A DNA stretch of 64,000 bases from Rhizomys pruinosus (taxonomy: Eukaryota > Chordata > Mammalia > Rodentia > Spalacidae). The translations under genes and the position numbers were made by a program. Of the stretch, positions 32,901 to 43,470 are shown in pieces. Where the stretch lies: NCBI GenBank assembly GCA_009823505.1, contig VZQC01006589.1:4561041-4625040 (forward strand), written 5' to 3'. Each line of letters opens with the position of its first letter. Position 1 is the first letter of the stretch. Below the pieces are notes generated by a model. That model was not told the origin of the DNA. It was given only the letters and a program-made list of their open reading frames with translations, and did not search any database.

Positions 32901-33272
32901 TCGTTGCTCTTGAAAATTGGTCTTTACCTTAAATCACCCGCCTCAGTTCTTGCGCTGCTTGGCCCGTGCAGCTCTGCCTTGACGCCACCAGGGGGCTTCC
33001 ACTCCTTCTTGTTTGCTGTAGGGTGGTGCTGATCAGTTCCCTGTAAGGTTTGCTCTGGTATGTGCAGAGGTGTCTGGTATAGCTCTAGACTTAATCTGCC
33101 TGTCCACCCTGAATGAGCTCTTGAGTAGAGTTGGTGGCTTCAATTGGCAGAAGTAAGGCTTTCACTTTGCTGGTGACCAATCATCTCTTTCTGATTTGCT
33201 AGGTTCAGCGTCCACTTCATCCCCTGGTGTGGGAGTGAACTGTGTTACAGATGACATGAAAATTTATCATCT

Positions 33273-33510
33273 AGGGGCTGGAGAGATGGCCTAGCGTTAA
33301 GAGCGCCGACCGCTCTTACAGAGGACCCGGGTTCGATTCCCAGCACCCACATGGCCCGCCGAGAGCCGTCTGAAACTCCAATTCCAGGAGAACTCAGCTC
33401 AAGGGGAAACGACACCGTCTTCTGACCCTCGCGGCATTGCACGACACGGGTGCACAGACTGCATGCAGACAGTACATTGATACACATACAGAAATAATAA
33501 AAAATTAAAA
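33273..33510 (+). mobile_element. Young B2 SINE with TSD, damaged copy
   Basis: Flanked by aatttatcatct on both sides (about 33,260 and 33,518). Errors such as atggcccgccgagag differ from the clean copy at 24,841. Confidence 0.93.
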
Positions 33511-33542
33511 AAAAAAAAAATTTATCATCTTAAAACACCAAA

Positions 33543-33547
<5 letters not shown>

Positions 33548-33588
<41 letters not shown>
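33548..33588. repeat. (TA)n microsatellite
   Basis: TA run followed by a T tract. Confidence 0.95.
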
Positions 33589-33592
<4 letters not shown>

Positions 33593-33971
33593 TTTTTTTT
33601 TTTACTTTTTTCCTGACTGTGACCAATACCTGGCAAGAAGCAATTTAAGGGAGGAAAAGTTTATGTGGGTTTTTGGATTAAGAAGAGATACAGTCTATGG
33701 TGGTAGGGGAGATAGGTGCTCAAGTGAGATAGCTCAAGGGGAGATAGGTGGTTGGGTGGTCACGTTGCATCTTCAGTCAGGAAACAGAGAGCTATAAAAC
33801 CCCAAGGCCCGCCTCTCAGTGACCCACTTCCTCCAGCAGGGCTCTTCCTCTGGAAGGCTCCACATCCTTTCAAACAATTGGCTGCATCAGATAATTTTAT
33901 CTAGACTCTAGTCATACATGGCCAACAATTCCCATGTATAATTGCTTTTATTTTGTAATCCCAAGCTTCAC

Positions 33972-33985
33972 ATATATATATAATA

Positions 33986-34033
<48 letters not shown>
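33972..34033. repeat. (TA)n microsatellite just past the palindrome edge
   Basis: Imperfect TA run with TATGTA interruption; the left arm of the palindrome ends where this begins. Confidence 0.95.
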
Positions 34034-34034
<1 letters not shown>

Positions 34035-34379
34035 TTGCTTGTATCAGCTGCCTAGCAGAACTATAGAAGACTGAAATGTTCATTTCCAGTAACAGCTCTG
34101 GTTATTTTCCAACATGGGTCTGATTAAGGAAGCAACTGCAAAGGTACTGTGGCAATGGACTTGTGTGAGAATGAGGCTTGAGAGCTCAGGGAGGCTCTTG
34201 GGAAGGGTTGTGACTAGTCAGGGTGAGGGAGTGTCAGATTCTAGACCTGCAGGGATATAGAGTCCATCTGAATAAGGTTCCCATCTATTTTGCACTGTGG
34301 GTTGAGCTCTTAAAGCCCACCTATGAGAATACTCCCAGCAGAGGAAGTAAACTGCCTTTGATTCCCAGTGCTGCCCTGT

Positions 34380-34382
<3 letters not shown>

Positions 34383-34417
<35 letters not shown>

Positions 34418-34700
34418 TGTGTGTGTGTGTGTGTGTGCCTGCACATGTGTCAAGACCAGAAGTTGATGTTGATTCTGTTCATCTACCACTCTCCACATTA
34501 TTTTTTGGGACAGGATCACTCAATGAACCCGGAGCTGGCTGGCCAGCAAACTCTAGGAATCTGCCTGTCTCCACCCCCCAGCAATGGCATTACAGATGCA
34601 CACCAACATACAAGGCTTTTACATGAGTCCCTGGGATTTGAACTCAGGTCCTCATGCTTGAGCTACAAGCACTGATCCCCTGAGCCATCTCCCTAGCCCT
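34383..34700 (-). mobile_element. RSINE1/B4 element with (TG)n
   Basis: TG run (34,383-34,437), then ttttttgggacaggatcact, gcattacagatgcacaccaa, and a head ending tgagccatctccctagccc: inverted RSINE1. Confidence 0.7.
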
Positions 34701-34709
34701 CCTGTCAAT

Positions 34710-35253
34710 AGACCCCAAGACCTAAGTCTTGGCACCCACAATGCAGAATAGGGACAACACAGAAGCTACCCAGCATTGCTAGGGAGACGCCAGATCTTTG
34801 TTATTTATCTGTCCCCATCTCTTGGTGGCAAGAGTACAGGAACTCTAAATTTCCTCCCTCCCAGTCCTTTCTCTGCCTTCTGCCTTCTGCTGTGATACCC
34901 CTTGTTCTAGAATGGCTCCGCTATGAGCCACTTTGACTGTGGAGGCTGTTTTGCAAACCAAAATGAAGAGCCTGCTTTGACAAGGCTGAAAGGAAAGCTG
35001 TGAGTGACTTTCCACTGCGGCAATTGCTTCATTCAGTCCTGGGCTAACCACATGCTCCAAACTGGGCCATACATGCCTAGCATGGCAAGCCCTTCCTCCC
35101 AGCCACCCAGCGAGTGGCCATTTAATCTCAATTGCTCCCCACAGCATGGGCCAATTAGAGAGGAAGCCAGCAGGTCAGGGATCACTGGCAAATCCTTTGA
35201 GGGCAGGAGACCCCAGGGCTGCCTAGCCACAGGCTCTCCCTCTCCATTCACAG
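34710..35253. other. Unique stretch between SINE and candidate exon
   Basis: No repeat recognised. Overlapping open frames of about 100-118 codons on both strands are not placed in any family. Confidence 0.4.
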
Positions 35254-35356
35254 GCTGTGCAGGAATGCAAACCACGCTCTGCCAGTTGGATGGAGGGCTG
35301 TCCCAGAAATGGAGCAGATTCAGTCCAGATGGCAGCGAGAGTGGCTGTGCTACAGA
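35254..35356 (+). other. Candidate exon, product unknown
   Basis: A pyrimidine-rich acceptor (ggctctccctctccattcacag, core ctccctctccattcacag) precedes 103 bp open in two frames and ending at a full-consensus donor, GTAAGT. One frame reads CAGMQTTLCQLDGGLSQ onward. I know no matching family and see no partner exon; predicted from splice signals only. Confidence 0.3.
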
Positions 35357-35456
35357 GTAAGTGTCCCCAAGGCTGGAAACTTCCAAAATAAGATTTAGAG
35401 TTTTGGCTTACCCCCTTTCAGGAAGAAACACCTGCCCCAGCAGCATCTGCAATGGC

Positions 35457-35636
35457 CTCTTACTGTTGGCTCCTGCTTGGGGGTCAGATTTTCACAGCTA
35501 ACAAGTGCTCTTATTTCAAGGTGGGAGGAGTTTGTCACCTTTTCTCTCTGAATTCTGTGTCTATTAATCTCTCTGAGATCCTTTACGTCCAAGTTCTTTG
35601 CTTCCATGATTCCTTCTCCTTTCATTTCCTTTCTTC
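35457..35636 (+). repeat. Genomic counterpart of palindrome core K
   Basis: Matches 29,574-29,755 in the same orientation over about 180 bp with scattered indels. It is cleaner and continues into unique DNA on both sides. Confidence 0.85.
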
Positions 35637-36097
35637 TGTCAATGTTCAGAACGTGCTTTGGAGACAGAGCTGGGTCTTACCATATTTCCCAGAACCTACT
35701 GCCCAGCTAAATTGCCCAGGGCATGTAAATAAGTTATGTCCTGACTGCTTTCCAGGCCATTTAAGTCAGAGAATGTCCAGGGGCTGAGCCCTGGCCTAGG
35801 AAAGAAAGCTTCCTACTTGAGTCTAATGCAGAACCCTAGTTAAGAACTACTGGTGACTTCAAGCAATGGTCAGAGAAAAGACAGCTGGGCTCTCTAGTCC
35901 GCTGAGGTTAGTTCCTTCCTACATGTGGGTTTCTAGGAGGGTTTGGTCCCAGAGATGATAGCTGAGCTGTTCTGTTCCTGTTACATAAGTGATTTATGTT
36001 CATTGAGTAAAACTTAGAAAATATTGAGTCAGAAAAAGCTGTAGTCATTCATAATAACAGTTTAATATTTTGGTGTGTATTTAAAAATTATTATTAT
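35637..36097. other. Unique stretch, no gene seen
   Basis: No repeat or gene recognised. Confidence 0.45.
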
Positions 36098-36243
36098 TAG
36101 TTTTTTTTCTTTTTGAGCCAGGGTCTCCCTGTAGCCCCAGCTGGCCTGGAACTCACTATGTAGACCAGGCTGGCCTGGAACTCATGGAGATCTGCCTGCC
36201 TCTGCCTCCTGGGGGTAAAGGTATGTGCTACCACACCTGGCTA
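36098..36243 (-). mobile_element. B1 SINE
   Basis: T tail, gccagggtctccctgtagcc to ccacacctggct; tattag occurs on both sides. Confidence 0.92.
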
Positions 36244-36446
36244 TTAGTAATAGTTTTAATTATGCGTGTGTGTCTGTCTGTGGGCATGTACACATGAATA
36301 TAGGTGCCCTTGGAGGCCAGAGGCATTAAATCTCTCTGAAGCTGGGGTTGTAGGAAGTAGTGAGCTGAACAATGTGGGTGCTGGGACCCGAACTCACCGT
36401 CTGGAAGAACAGCATGTACTCTCAACTCCTGAGCCTTCCCTCCAGA
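36244..36446 (-). mobile_element. Old B2/B3-type SINE
   Basis: gtgtgtgtctgtctgtgggc, then cccttggaggccagaggcat and caatgtgggtgctgggaccc. Confidence 0.65.
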
Positions 36447-36544
36447 CTCCTTGGTGTGTATTTTAATGTATGTATTTTAAATCTTAATTTTATGCACATA
36501 AAGAACATCTTTTTAATTTTGAAGTTTTTTTAATCTCATTTATT

Positions 36545-36773
36545 AAAAATATTTTATTTGTTATTTTTGTTTTATGTGTAAGAGTATATTACCTGCATGT
36601 ATGTAAGTGCACCAGTGTAATGCCATGCCCTTGGAGGTCAGAAGAGGGCCTCAGATCCCCTGGAACTAGAGTTACAGATGGTCATTAGCTGCCATGCGGA
36701 TGCTGGAAATTGAACCCTGGTCCTCTGCAAGAGCAGCCAGTGCTTTTGACCCACTGAGCCATGTCTCAGCCCC
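36545..36773 (-). mobile_element. Old B2 SINE
   Basis: ttacctgcatgtatgtaagt to gagccatgtctcagcccc. Confidence 0.82.
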
Positions 36774-36789
36774 ACTCTAATTTATTTAA

Positions 36790-37006
36790 AAATATTCTGT
36801 TTATAATTTTTTCTTTTATGTGTATGAGTGTATTGCCTACATGTATGTTAAGTGCACCCATGTTGTGCAGTGCCTTCAGAGGTCAGAAGAGGGCATAAAA
36901 TCCCCTGAAGGTGGAGTGAAGTTTGTTTGTTAGTGCTGGGAACTGAACCTTGGTCCTCTGTAAGAGCAGCCAGTGCTCTTAACTGCTGACCCATCTCTCC
37001 AGGCCC
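36790..37006 (-). mobile_element. Old B2 SINE
   Basis: atgtgtatgagtgtattgcc to cccatctctccaggcccc; tandem with the previous copy. Confidence 0.82.
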
Positions 37007-37011
37007 CACAT

Positions 37012-37287
37012 TTATTTATTTTGTATATGGGTGTGAAAGTGTGTGTAGACACATGCCTCAGTGTGTGTGTACACACATGCCTCAGTATGTGTGTGTGTGT
37101 GTGTGTGCGCACATGCCTCAGTACATGTGTGTGTGTGCTCACATGCCTCAGTATGCGTGTGGAGGTCAGCAAACAATTTCAGGAGTCAGTTCTCTTTTTC
37201 TTCCATGCTGGTCCTGACATGGGTAGAACTCAGGTCATCAGGTTTGGTGGCAAGTGCCTTTGTCTGTGGAGCCATCTTACCACCCCT
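37012..37287 (-). mobile_element. B3-type SINE with internal minisatellite
   Basis: gaactcaggtcatcaggttt then ggcaagtgcctttgtctgtg mark the inverted B3 head. The TG-rich tail has expanded into four units built on acatgcctcagtatgtgtgtg (37,050-37,160). Confidence 0.75.
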
Positions 37288-37316
37288 AGAATATTGTCAA
37301 TAAAAAATATTAGACT

Positions 37317-37542
37317 GGGGCTAGAGAGCTGGCTCAGAGGGTAAAGAGTACTGGCTGCTCTTGAAGAGGACCAGGGTTTAGATCCCAACACCTACATGGA
37401 GGTTAACAGCCATCAGTAACTCCAGTTCCAGGGGCTCTGACGCTCTCCTCCGGCCTCCTGTGGTATTACACACACAGGTGCACTTACATACATGCAAAAA
37501 TATTCATACATATAAAACATAAGTTAATAAAAATTTAAAAAA
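37317..37542 (+). mobile_element. Old B2 SINE
   Basis: ggggctagagagctggctca head; aactccagttccaggggctc body; A-rich tail. Confidence 0.82.
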
Positions 37543-37619
37543 TCAGTCTATTCACAATTTAGGAACTCTTCTAATACCATGAATCCCTTTCCATACAACT
37601 AAGTATGCTATTGAATACA

Positions 37620-37790
37620 TTATTATTATTATTATTATTGTTATTATTATTTTGAGACATGGTCTCACTAAGTAGTCCTGGCTGGCCTGGAACTCACTAT
37701 CTAGATCAGGCTGGCCTTGAACTCAGAGAAATCTACTTGCCTCTGCCCCTCAAATGCTGGGATTAAAGATATATACCTCCATTTCCAGCC
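37620..37790 (-). mobile_element. B1 SINE with (ATT)n tail
   Basis: (ATT)n then gagacatggtctcactaagt to cctccatttccagcc; ttgaatnca flanks both sides. Confidence 0.85.
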
Positions 37791-37809
37791 CTTGAATGCA
37801 ATCTATTCT

Positions 37810-38271
37810 TAAAAACATTTTTATGTGTGTGTTTTTTGAGAATGTATTTGTTTTTTTTTTAATTTTATTTATTTCTGTATGTGTATGAATGTACTGTCTG
37901 CATGCAAGTCTGTGCACCTGTGTCGTGCAATGTCGCGGAGGTCAGAAGAGGGTCTCGGATTCCCCCGGAACTGGAGTTCTCCTGGAATTGGAGTTTCAGA
38001 CGGTTCTCGGCTGCCATGTGGGTGCTGGGGATCGAACCCAGGTCCCCTGCAAGAGCGGTCGGCGCTCTTAACCGCTAGGCTATCTCTCCAGTCCTGAGAA
38101 TGTATTTGTAAATGCACCACATGTATACAATGTCCACAGAGGTAAGAAGAGGGCATAAGATTGCCTGAAGTTGGTCTTAGGGATCCTTGTTAGCCATGGA
38201 GTGGATGCTGCAACCCAAACCCAAGTCCTCTGCAAGAAGAGCCAGTGCTCTCTTGAGTCACCTCTCTAGCC
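37810..38271 (-). mobile_element. Old B2 SINE split by a young B2
   Basis: Left piece 37,810-37,850 and right piece 38,096-38,271 (gtaaatgcaccacatgtata to gtcacctctctagcccc) rejoin around the insertion below. Confidence 0.8.
37851..38095 (-). mobile_element. Young B2 SINE, long subfamily, with TSD
   Basis: Nested in the older B2. gagaatgtatttg lies at 37,838-37,850 and 38,096-38,108. Doubled body block present. Confidence 0.96.
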
Positions 38272-38289
38272 CCTTGAATGAAATCTTTT

Positions 38290-38440
38290 TTTTTTTTTTT
38301 TTTTTTTTGAACAGGTTCTCCCTTTCTCCGCAGCTGTCTTGGAACTTGCTATGTCGACCCGGCTGGCACTTGAACCACAGAGATATGCCTGCCTCGGCCT
38401 CCGGAGTGTTGGGATAGCATGATGCATCACCAAGCTGGGC
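38290..38440 (-). mobile_element. B1 SINE with TSD
   Basis: ccttgaatgaaatctttt flanks it at 38,272-38,289 and 38,441-38,458; long T tail. Confidence 0.95.
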
Positions 38441-38669
38441 CCTTGAATGAAATCTTTTGTTTTTTTAGTATGAAAAAAGTTAATAACATAAATATACATA
38501 TATGAGAAATATTTAAAAAGAAATCTTAATTAGGAAGTTACAAAGTACATCCTCAGTGGCTAAGTGCTACATGGAAACTATATGCGTGTGCATGTGGAGA
38601 GGTCACACGGAGGCCGGAGCTCTGGAAGCCTCTGCTGAGGAAGGATCACATTTCAGTTTCTCTTGTGCT

Positions 38670-40025
38670 AAGTCCTCACATGACAACGGTACATGGAGGA
38701 TTGGTGGAAGCTGCGATGGTACATGGAACATGTGTAGGGCTTCTCTCCTGTGTGAATCCTCTTGTGAGCCAGCAGGTTGGTCTTGTGGCTGAAGGACTTC
38801 TCACACATGCTGCATGTAAAAGGCCTCTCTGGAGAGTGAATGATCTGATGAACTTCGAGTCCTGACTGTTGGTAGAAACGTTTGCAACATACCTCACAGA
38901 AAACTGTCCTCTCATTCCTGTCTCTAGTGCCAGGCGTGGTGGCACACACCTTTAATCCCAGCACTCGGGAGGCAGAGGCAGGTGGATCTCTGTGAGTTCA
39001 AGGCTTATCCTGGTCTACAGAGCGAGTTTCCAGGCCAGCTGGGCCTACAGGGAGACCCAGTCTTTGAAAAGCACCAAAAAAAAAAAAAAAAAAAATAGCG
39101 ATGCCTAAATATCTGGTGACATTGCTCACATTTGTATGTTTCATCGACTCTGTAGGATTTTCCTTTCTGCCCATCACCTGAGGAGTTCCTGTTATGATTA
39201 TGGTGCATAGGGTCAGGCTGAGAGGTTGACTGCTCTGCCCTGCAGGGAACCCCTGGCTGAACCTCCACAGTGACATCTTCTTTAGAAGAGGCTCCTTTAT
39301 GGACACTTCTTGGGGCCCAGAGGAACCTTGTCTTGGTATGCTGACATCTTGAGGGTTTCCATCAGAAACACCTCCCTTGCCAGGCTCAGGAGAGTTCTCC
39401 TTGTGGATAATGAATACACACTCTATCTGATTCTCTTCAGCTGTTATTCTATCCTTCACTTCAGGACTTTTCCATGGATCATTGTAGCCATCTTCAAGAC
39501 CTGCTTCCAAGGGCATATCTTGCAGAGTCTGGAAAGCTGTCCTTGCACGGTCTTCTGTTGGAATTTTTGCTGCTCTCTGTTCTTTCAGATGCATGTTTCT
39601 TTCAGGGCTTCCTCTCCCTGCATGGGACATGCACCCAGACAGGAGGCTTCAAGCAGTCATCATTCAGACCCTCCACAAATCTCTGCATGTTTCTGCCACT
39701 TGACTCCCACTTCTCTCTCAAGGCAGACTTGTCCTTGCAGCATCCAGCAAGGACAAATTGCTCCATGATCAACTGAGAATCATCTCCTCTTTACTGTGTT
39801 TTTCTGGCTGCAACCAGGAAAGATCTCATAGAGTTGCTGCAGTTCCGGCTTTGCATGTGAGCCATTGCCGTTTGCACATGAGCCGGGCTGAGTCCTTGGA
39901 AGGCTAGGGAGCTCTTCTGCCTGGGGGGCTGAAGCCTGGGTTGCTTTAAAGTCCAAAATGCTTAATTCCAGATCATCTGGTTCAGAGAGTTCAGATTTGC
40001 TGAGATGTGCAGCCATTCTTGTCAA
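38670..40025 (-). pseudogene. Zscan4-like: Zscan4-like pseudogene, intronless
   Basis: Minus strand, from a start near 40,010 (MAAHLSKSELSEPDDLEL) to a TAG near 38,675. In order: an N-terminal leader; a SCAN-domain remnant (ELQQLYEIF, then in another frame IMEQFVLAGCCKDK and FVEGLNDDCLKPP); a long acidic linker; then C2H2 zinc fingers ([49 protein letters not shown]; a last finger in which the second Cys is Tyr, [10 protein letters not shown]). This order and the SFSHKTNL finger match Zscan4, a telomere and early-embryo regulator in rodents. At least four frameshifts and a B1 insertion inside finger 1 break it. SCAN, linker and fingers run together without an intron, which suggests a retrocopy; no clear poly(A) or target duplication was found. 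Confidence 0.82.
38929..39098 (+). mobile_element. B1 SINE inside the Zscan4-like pseudogene
   Basis: gccaggcgtggtggcacaca to an A tail of about 20. It cuts the first zinc finger just after its first part, so it is younger than the pseudogene. Confidence 0.95.
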
Positions 40026-40090
40026 GAATCTTTAGAGTCAACTTTGTCAATTCAGTCTGTGCCTTGTAACTCCTGGATCTGCTTTACTCT

Positions 40091-40251
40091 TTTTTTTTTT
40101 TTTTTGGTCTTTTTGAGACAGGGTCTCCCTTTTAGTCCCAGTTGGCCTGGAGCTTGCTCTGTAGACCAGGCTGGCCTTTATTCACAGAGATCCGCCTGCC
40201 TCTGCCTCCCGGGTGCTGGGATTAAAGGCGTGCGCCACCATGCCTGGCTTC
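40091..40251 (-). mobile_element. B1 SINE with TSD
   Basis: gatctgctttactct lies at 40,076-40,090 and 40,252-40,266. Confidence 0.96.
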
Positions 40252-40379
40252 GATCTGCTTTACTCTGTACAATTCCTTTACTCTTCACAAAGTACAAACA
40301 TAGAACCTTATCTAAACTGCTACCAAGTTACAAAACTCAAAAAACAAAATTTTATAGTACTAACTGTACAATAAAATAA

Positions 40380-41647
40380 AAAAGCCATATACATGTTGCC
40401 TGCAATTTAACTTGTAAGACCACCAAAAGTGGCAGGTGAAATGGGGTGGGGTAGGCTCCATGATGACCCTGTACAACTGGCTCCCCAATTTCAGAGAGTA
40501 TGACTGACATGGAGGTATGAAAGACAAACATTTATGGGGTGGAGGGACTCTTCAGAAAGTTGAGGAGGACTCAGGGACCACGGCCAGGCCTAAAAGACAG
40601 GCAGCTTCGTCCTCTTTCCTACCGACCCAGCAACACAAGGTTGCTTGACTGGTCCTAGGTGGCCATAGTAAGGTTTGCTTGTCCCAACTGTCTCTCCCAT
40701 CAGGAACTAAAGGGTGAACTTTCTAGCCAGAAGACTACGGGGTGCCCTATGGGGACAGTCCTGAGCCATTAGCAGATCTGCATCAAGAATCTTCCTGCAG
40801 AGGGAATATTCAACTGCTGTCTTCAAAGACTACTGGGTAGGGATCCTAACCCTACTGATCCTCCTTTGGCTAGAGAAGTGACAAAACTGAGCTTGGGGAA
40901 CTTAAGTCACAGGGGTGAGCTTTAAGGTCCCTGCTTATCGTGAGGGCTCAGCTGGAGCAGCTCCTGTGGCAGCAACAGCAGACAGGAGAGCGGGACCTCC
41001 AGTGCACAAGAGGGCCGCATCATGGGGAGCGAGACCTCCTCCTCTTACCTGAAGGTGACCTGTGCCACATGGGATGTGGTGGCAGCATTCTCCTGGGAGG
41101 GCTAAATCGACGAGGGGTTGGCAGAGGCCAAGGGGCCAACACAGCAGTAGCAGTAATCTCCTGGCCATCAATTTGTCCTCCATCCATGTGTTTCAGCGCT
41201 TTCTCAGCTTCGTTTGGATTCTCAAATTCCACATATGCATAGCGTTGGACAGGTGAGGATGCATCCTTTCTGCAGACATGCCAATCATTTTAATTTTCCC
41301 ATAGGTAGAAAATATCTCCGTGATGTGATCCTTGGTCACATTCCTGGTGAGTCTCCCAATGTGCACTTCTGTGGGCTTAGGGGGAGGACTCCTCCTTTTC
41401 CTCTCCTTTTCATCTCTTTTGGGTGGTTTGGATTTTGAGCTGGAATGCCATCTATTGTCATGTCTTTGTGGAGAAGGGCTTGGAGAGCTGGAGGAGCTGC
41501 TAGAGCTGGAGGTTCGTGATGTGCTGGGACTTCCTGAGCGGCTGGATGCGGAAGAGGAGCTGGAGCCTGAGCTGGAAGTTGAGCTGGACCAAGATTCCAT
41601 CAGGAGGGTCCAACAATGGCTGGAGTTGAGCTGGAGATTCTCACTTA
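40380..41647 (-). pseudogene. Rnps1: Rnps1 processed pseudogene
   Basis: Minus strand. The Ser-rich tract (WSSSTSSSGSSSSSASSRSG, 41,600 down) leads into an RNA-recognition motif: VHIGRLTRNVTKDHI, IFSTYGKIKMI, then after a frameshift MEFENPNEAEKALKHMDGG and the C-terminal FSPPRRMLPP and RRRSRSP. This is the order in RNPS1, a splicing activator of the exon-junction complex. The RRM lies in one piece without introns. A frameshift near 41,205 and another past 41,020 break it; the expected stop falls at about 40,935 and 3'-UTR-like sequence continues to about 40,380. The N-terminal Lys/Ser/Arg region is missing or unrecognisable. Confidence 0.9.
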
Positions 41648-41661
41648 AGAAACTGGAGACT

Positions 41662-41886
41662 CTTTATTTTTTAAATTTATTTATTTATGTGTATGAATAC
41701 ACTGTCTGCATGTAGGTTTGTGCACCCGTGTCGTGCAATGCCGCGGATGTCAGAAGAGGGCGTCAGATTCCCCTGGAACTGGAGTTAAAGACCGTTCTCG
41801 GCTGCCATGTGAGTGCTGGGGATTGAACCCCGGTTCTCTGCAAGAACAGTTGGTGCTCTTGATCGCCAGGCCACCTCTCCAGCCCC
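41662..41886 (-). mobile_element. B2 SINE, short subfamily, with TSD
   Basis: agaaactggagact flanks it at 41,648-41,661 and 41,887-41,900. It interrupts the 5' side of the Rnps1 copy. Confidence 0.96.
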
Positions 41887-42112
41887 AGAAACTGGAGACT
41901 TTCACAGTCTCACTCTGGCACCGAAGGCCTGGAAGTTTCTTGGTCTTTAGTCTCAAGTTGGGAACCCAGAGAAGCTGGGTTCCGATGTCAGCCAGCAAGG
42001 AACCCTGGATCTCACCTACAGGTGAATTTCAAAGGGGGAGATTGCAAGAAGCACTGGAGGCTGATGTGTGTCAGGCCCTCTGCCCTGGCTGATCAGAATG
42101 AAATCTTAATTA

Positions 42113-42907
42113 ATGACATAGTCCTTCAATTTAGGAGTCTTGTATCTTGTTTTGAGAATTCCTTCCCTAAAGAGCCATAAATGTTATCTACCTGCTTCTT
42201 CATAAAGTCCTAATGACAAACCAAAGTCTATTCCACCAGTGTTCTCCCTGGGCATCCAATGAATTTATTGGGCTTACTTACAGAGCATGTGTGGGGTTAC
42301 TGACAGGAGCATGGATGGCCCCAAACAGCTTATAAGCTAGCACCCCCAGAGATCCGAAAGTTATGATGCCCCATGTGTTTGTTGCATACAAATGGCTGGG
42401 AGGAGGGGCTGGAAATTCAGGTGAGGGTCCAGTAACCCTCCCCAAGCCCTCCTCTGAAACATTACTCAATCACAGGTCTGCTTCTGATGGTCTCTTGCAA
42501 GCAGGTACTGCTGATTTGATGAAGATGGTGGCTCTTCTCCTTGGAGGACAGCATCTTCTGTCATGAAACGGTGCTAGGCTAATTGGTCAGCTTGCAAGTA
42601 AAATAAAATCTCACAGCCTTCTCAGTTATTGGTATTATTCATGTCTACCTCCTGAGCACATTGCTATTGAAGAGACCTGGTAATCCTTTAGATACTGTTG
42701 TTTTTTCTTTTCTGTACTAAACCTACTTTCCACGAAATATCCAATAGTGCTGTCCGAGGCAGTGGGGCAGAGTTCAGAGTCACAGTTCCATCTATGGCAG
42801 CCTGAGGAGTGCTTTTCAGAGCCTACCTCTCAAGTGGAGATAGAACTCTTAACTTGGTCACAGAAAAGAATGTCAGGATGAGCTAGTATGAAACAGAGTG
42901 GACTTTG
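42113..42907. other. Unassigned stretch, possible old repeat
   Basis: Minus-strand sequence 42,250-42,470 ends with cccaataaattcattggatg, containing AATAAA. It has an open frame of 63 codons with a hydrophobic part, and may be a decayed gene or an interspersed repeat. I could not classify it. Confidence 0.35.
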
Positions 42908-43070
42908 TTTGATTTTTTTTTTTTTTGTCTTTTTGAGACAGGGTCTCCCAATAGCCCCAGCTGGACTAGAACTCACTATGTAGACCAGGCTGGCCTTGAA
43001 CCCATAGAGATCCATCTGCCTCTGTCTCCCGAGTGCTAGGATTAAAGGAGTGCACCCCCATGCATGGCAC
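42908..43070 (-). mobile_element. B1 SINE with TSD
   Basis: cagagtgga(c/g)ttt on both sides; full B1. Confidence 0.92.
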
Positions 43071-43096
43071 CAGAGTGGAGTTTATTAAAAAGAGAT

Positions 43097-43247
43097 ATTT
43101 TTTGGTGTTTTTGAGACAGGGTCTCCCTATAGCCCCAGCTGGCCTGGAACTCATTCTGTAGACCAGGCTGGCCTTGAACTCACAGAGATCTACCTGCCTC
43201 TGCCTCCCAAGTGCTAGGATTAAAGGTGTGCACCACCACACCTGGCT
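43097..43247 (-). mobile_element. B1 SINE with TSD
   Basis: aaaaagagat precedes (43,087-43,096) and follows; only 26 bp from the previous B1. Confidence 0.94.
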
Positions 43248-43384
43248 AAAAAGAGATTTTAACATAGGTTTAAGTATGAGGTTAATAGAAAAGTGCTCAG
43301 GGAAGGGATAAGAGTGTGAGCTTCTTGAGGGAGAGTTGTATTTCTTAATGTTATAGTAGTAATAAAGGCTGGTTAAGAGAAAAC

Positions 43385-43470
43385 TTCTAGCCATGTATAC
43401 ATAGTGAGTTCCTGGACAGCTAGGGCTACAATGGGGAGACCCTGTCTCTAAAAGACCAAAAAACAAAAGA
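43385..43470 (+). mobile_element. B1 3' half
   Basis: tacatagtgagttcctggac to ctgtctctaaaagaccaaaa. The head is absent. Confidence 0.8.

Larger units (their letters stand above)
25558..33969. repeat. 8.4-kb palindrome centred on a single N
   Basis: Arms 25,558-29,755 and 29,757-33,969 are inverse complements of each other apart from scattered small indels and TA-run length. Order: Y', inverted B2, inverted X, core K, N, inverted K, X, B2, Y. Sequence p on the left pairs with about 59,512 minus p on the right. The indels, notably in the two B2 copies, look like uncorrected long-read errors. A missed hairpin adapter in a read used to fill a gap would give this; a real inverted duplication cannot be excluded. 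Confidence 0.95.

Noticed and set aside
40935..41600. Functional Rnps1 gene
   Set aside because: Frameshifts break the RRM and the Arg/Ser tail, and the N-terminal region is missing.
38520..42112. gaaatcttaatta at 38,520 and 42,100 as a shared TSD around both pseudogenes
   Set aside because: A 13-mer repeated once is expected by chance many times in 64 kb, and no A tail lies at the expected end.
42278..42469. Protein-coding gene with hydrophobic stretch WGIITFGSLGVLAYKL
   Set aside because: Short, without splice or promoter context, and near an AATAAA that may belong to an old repeat; left unassigned.
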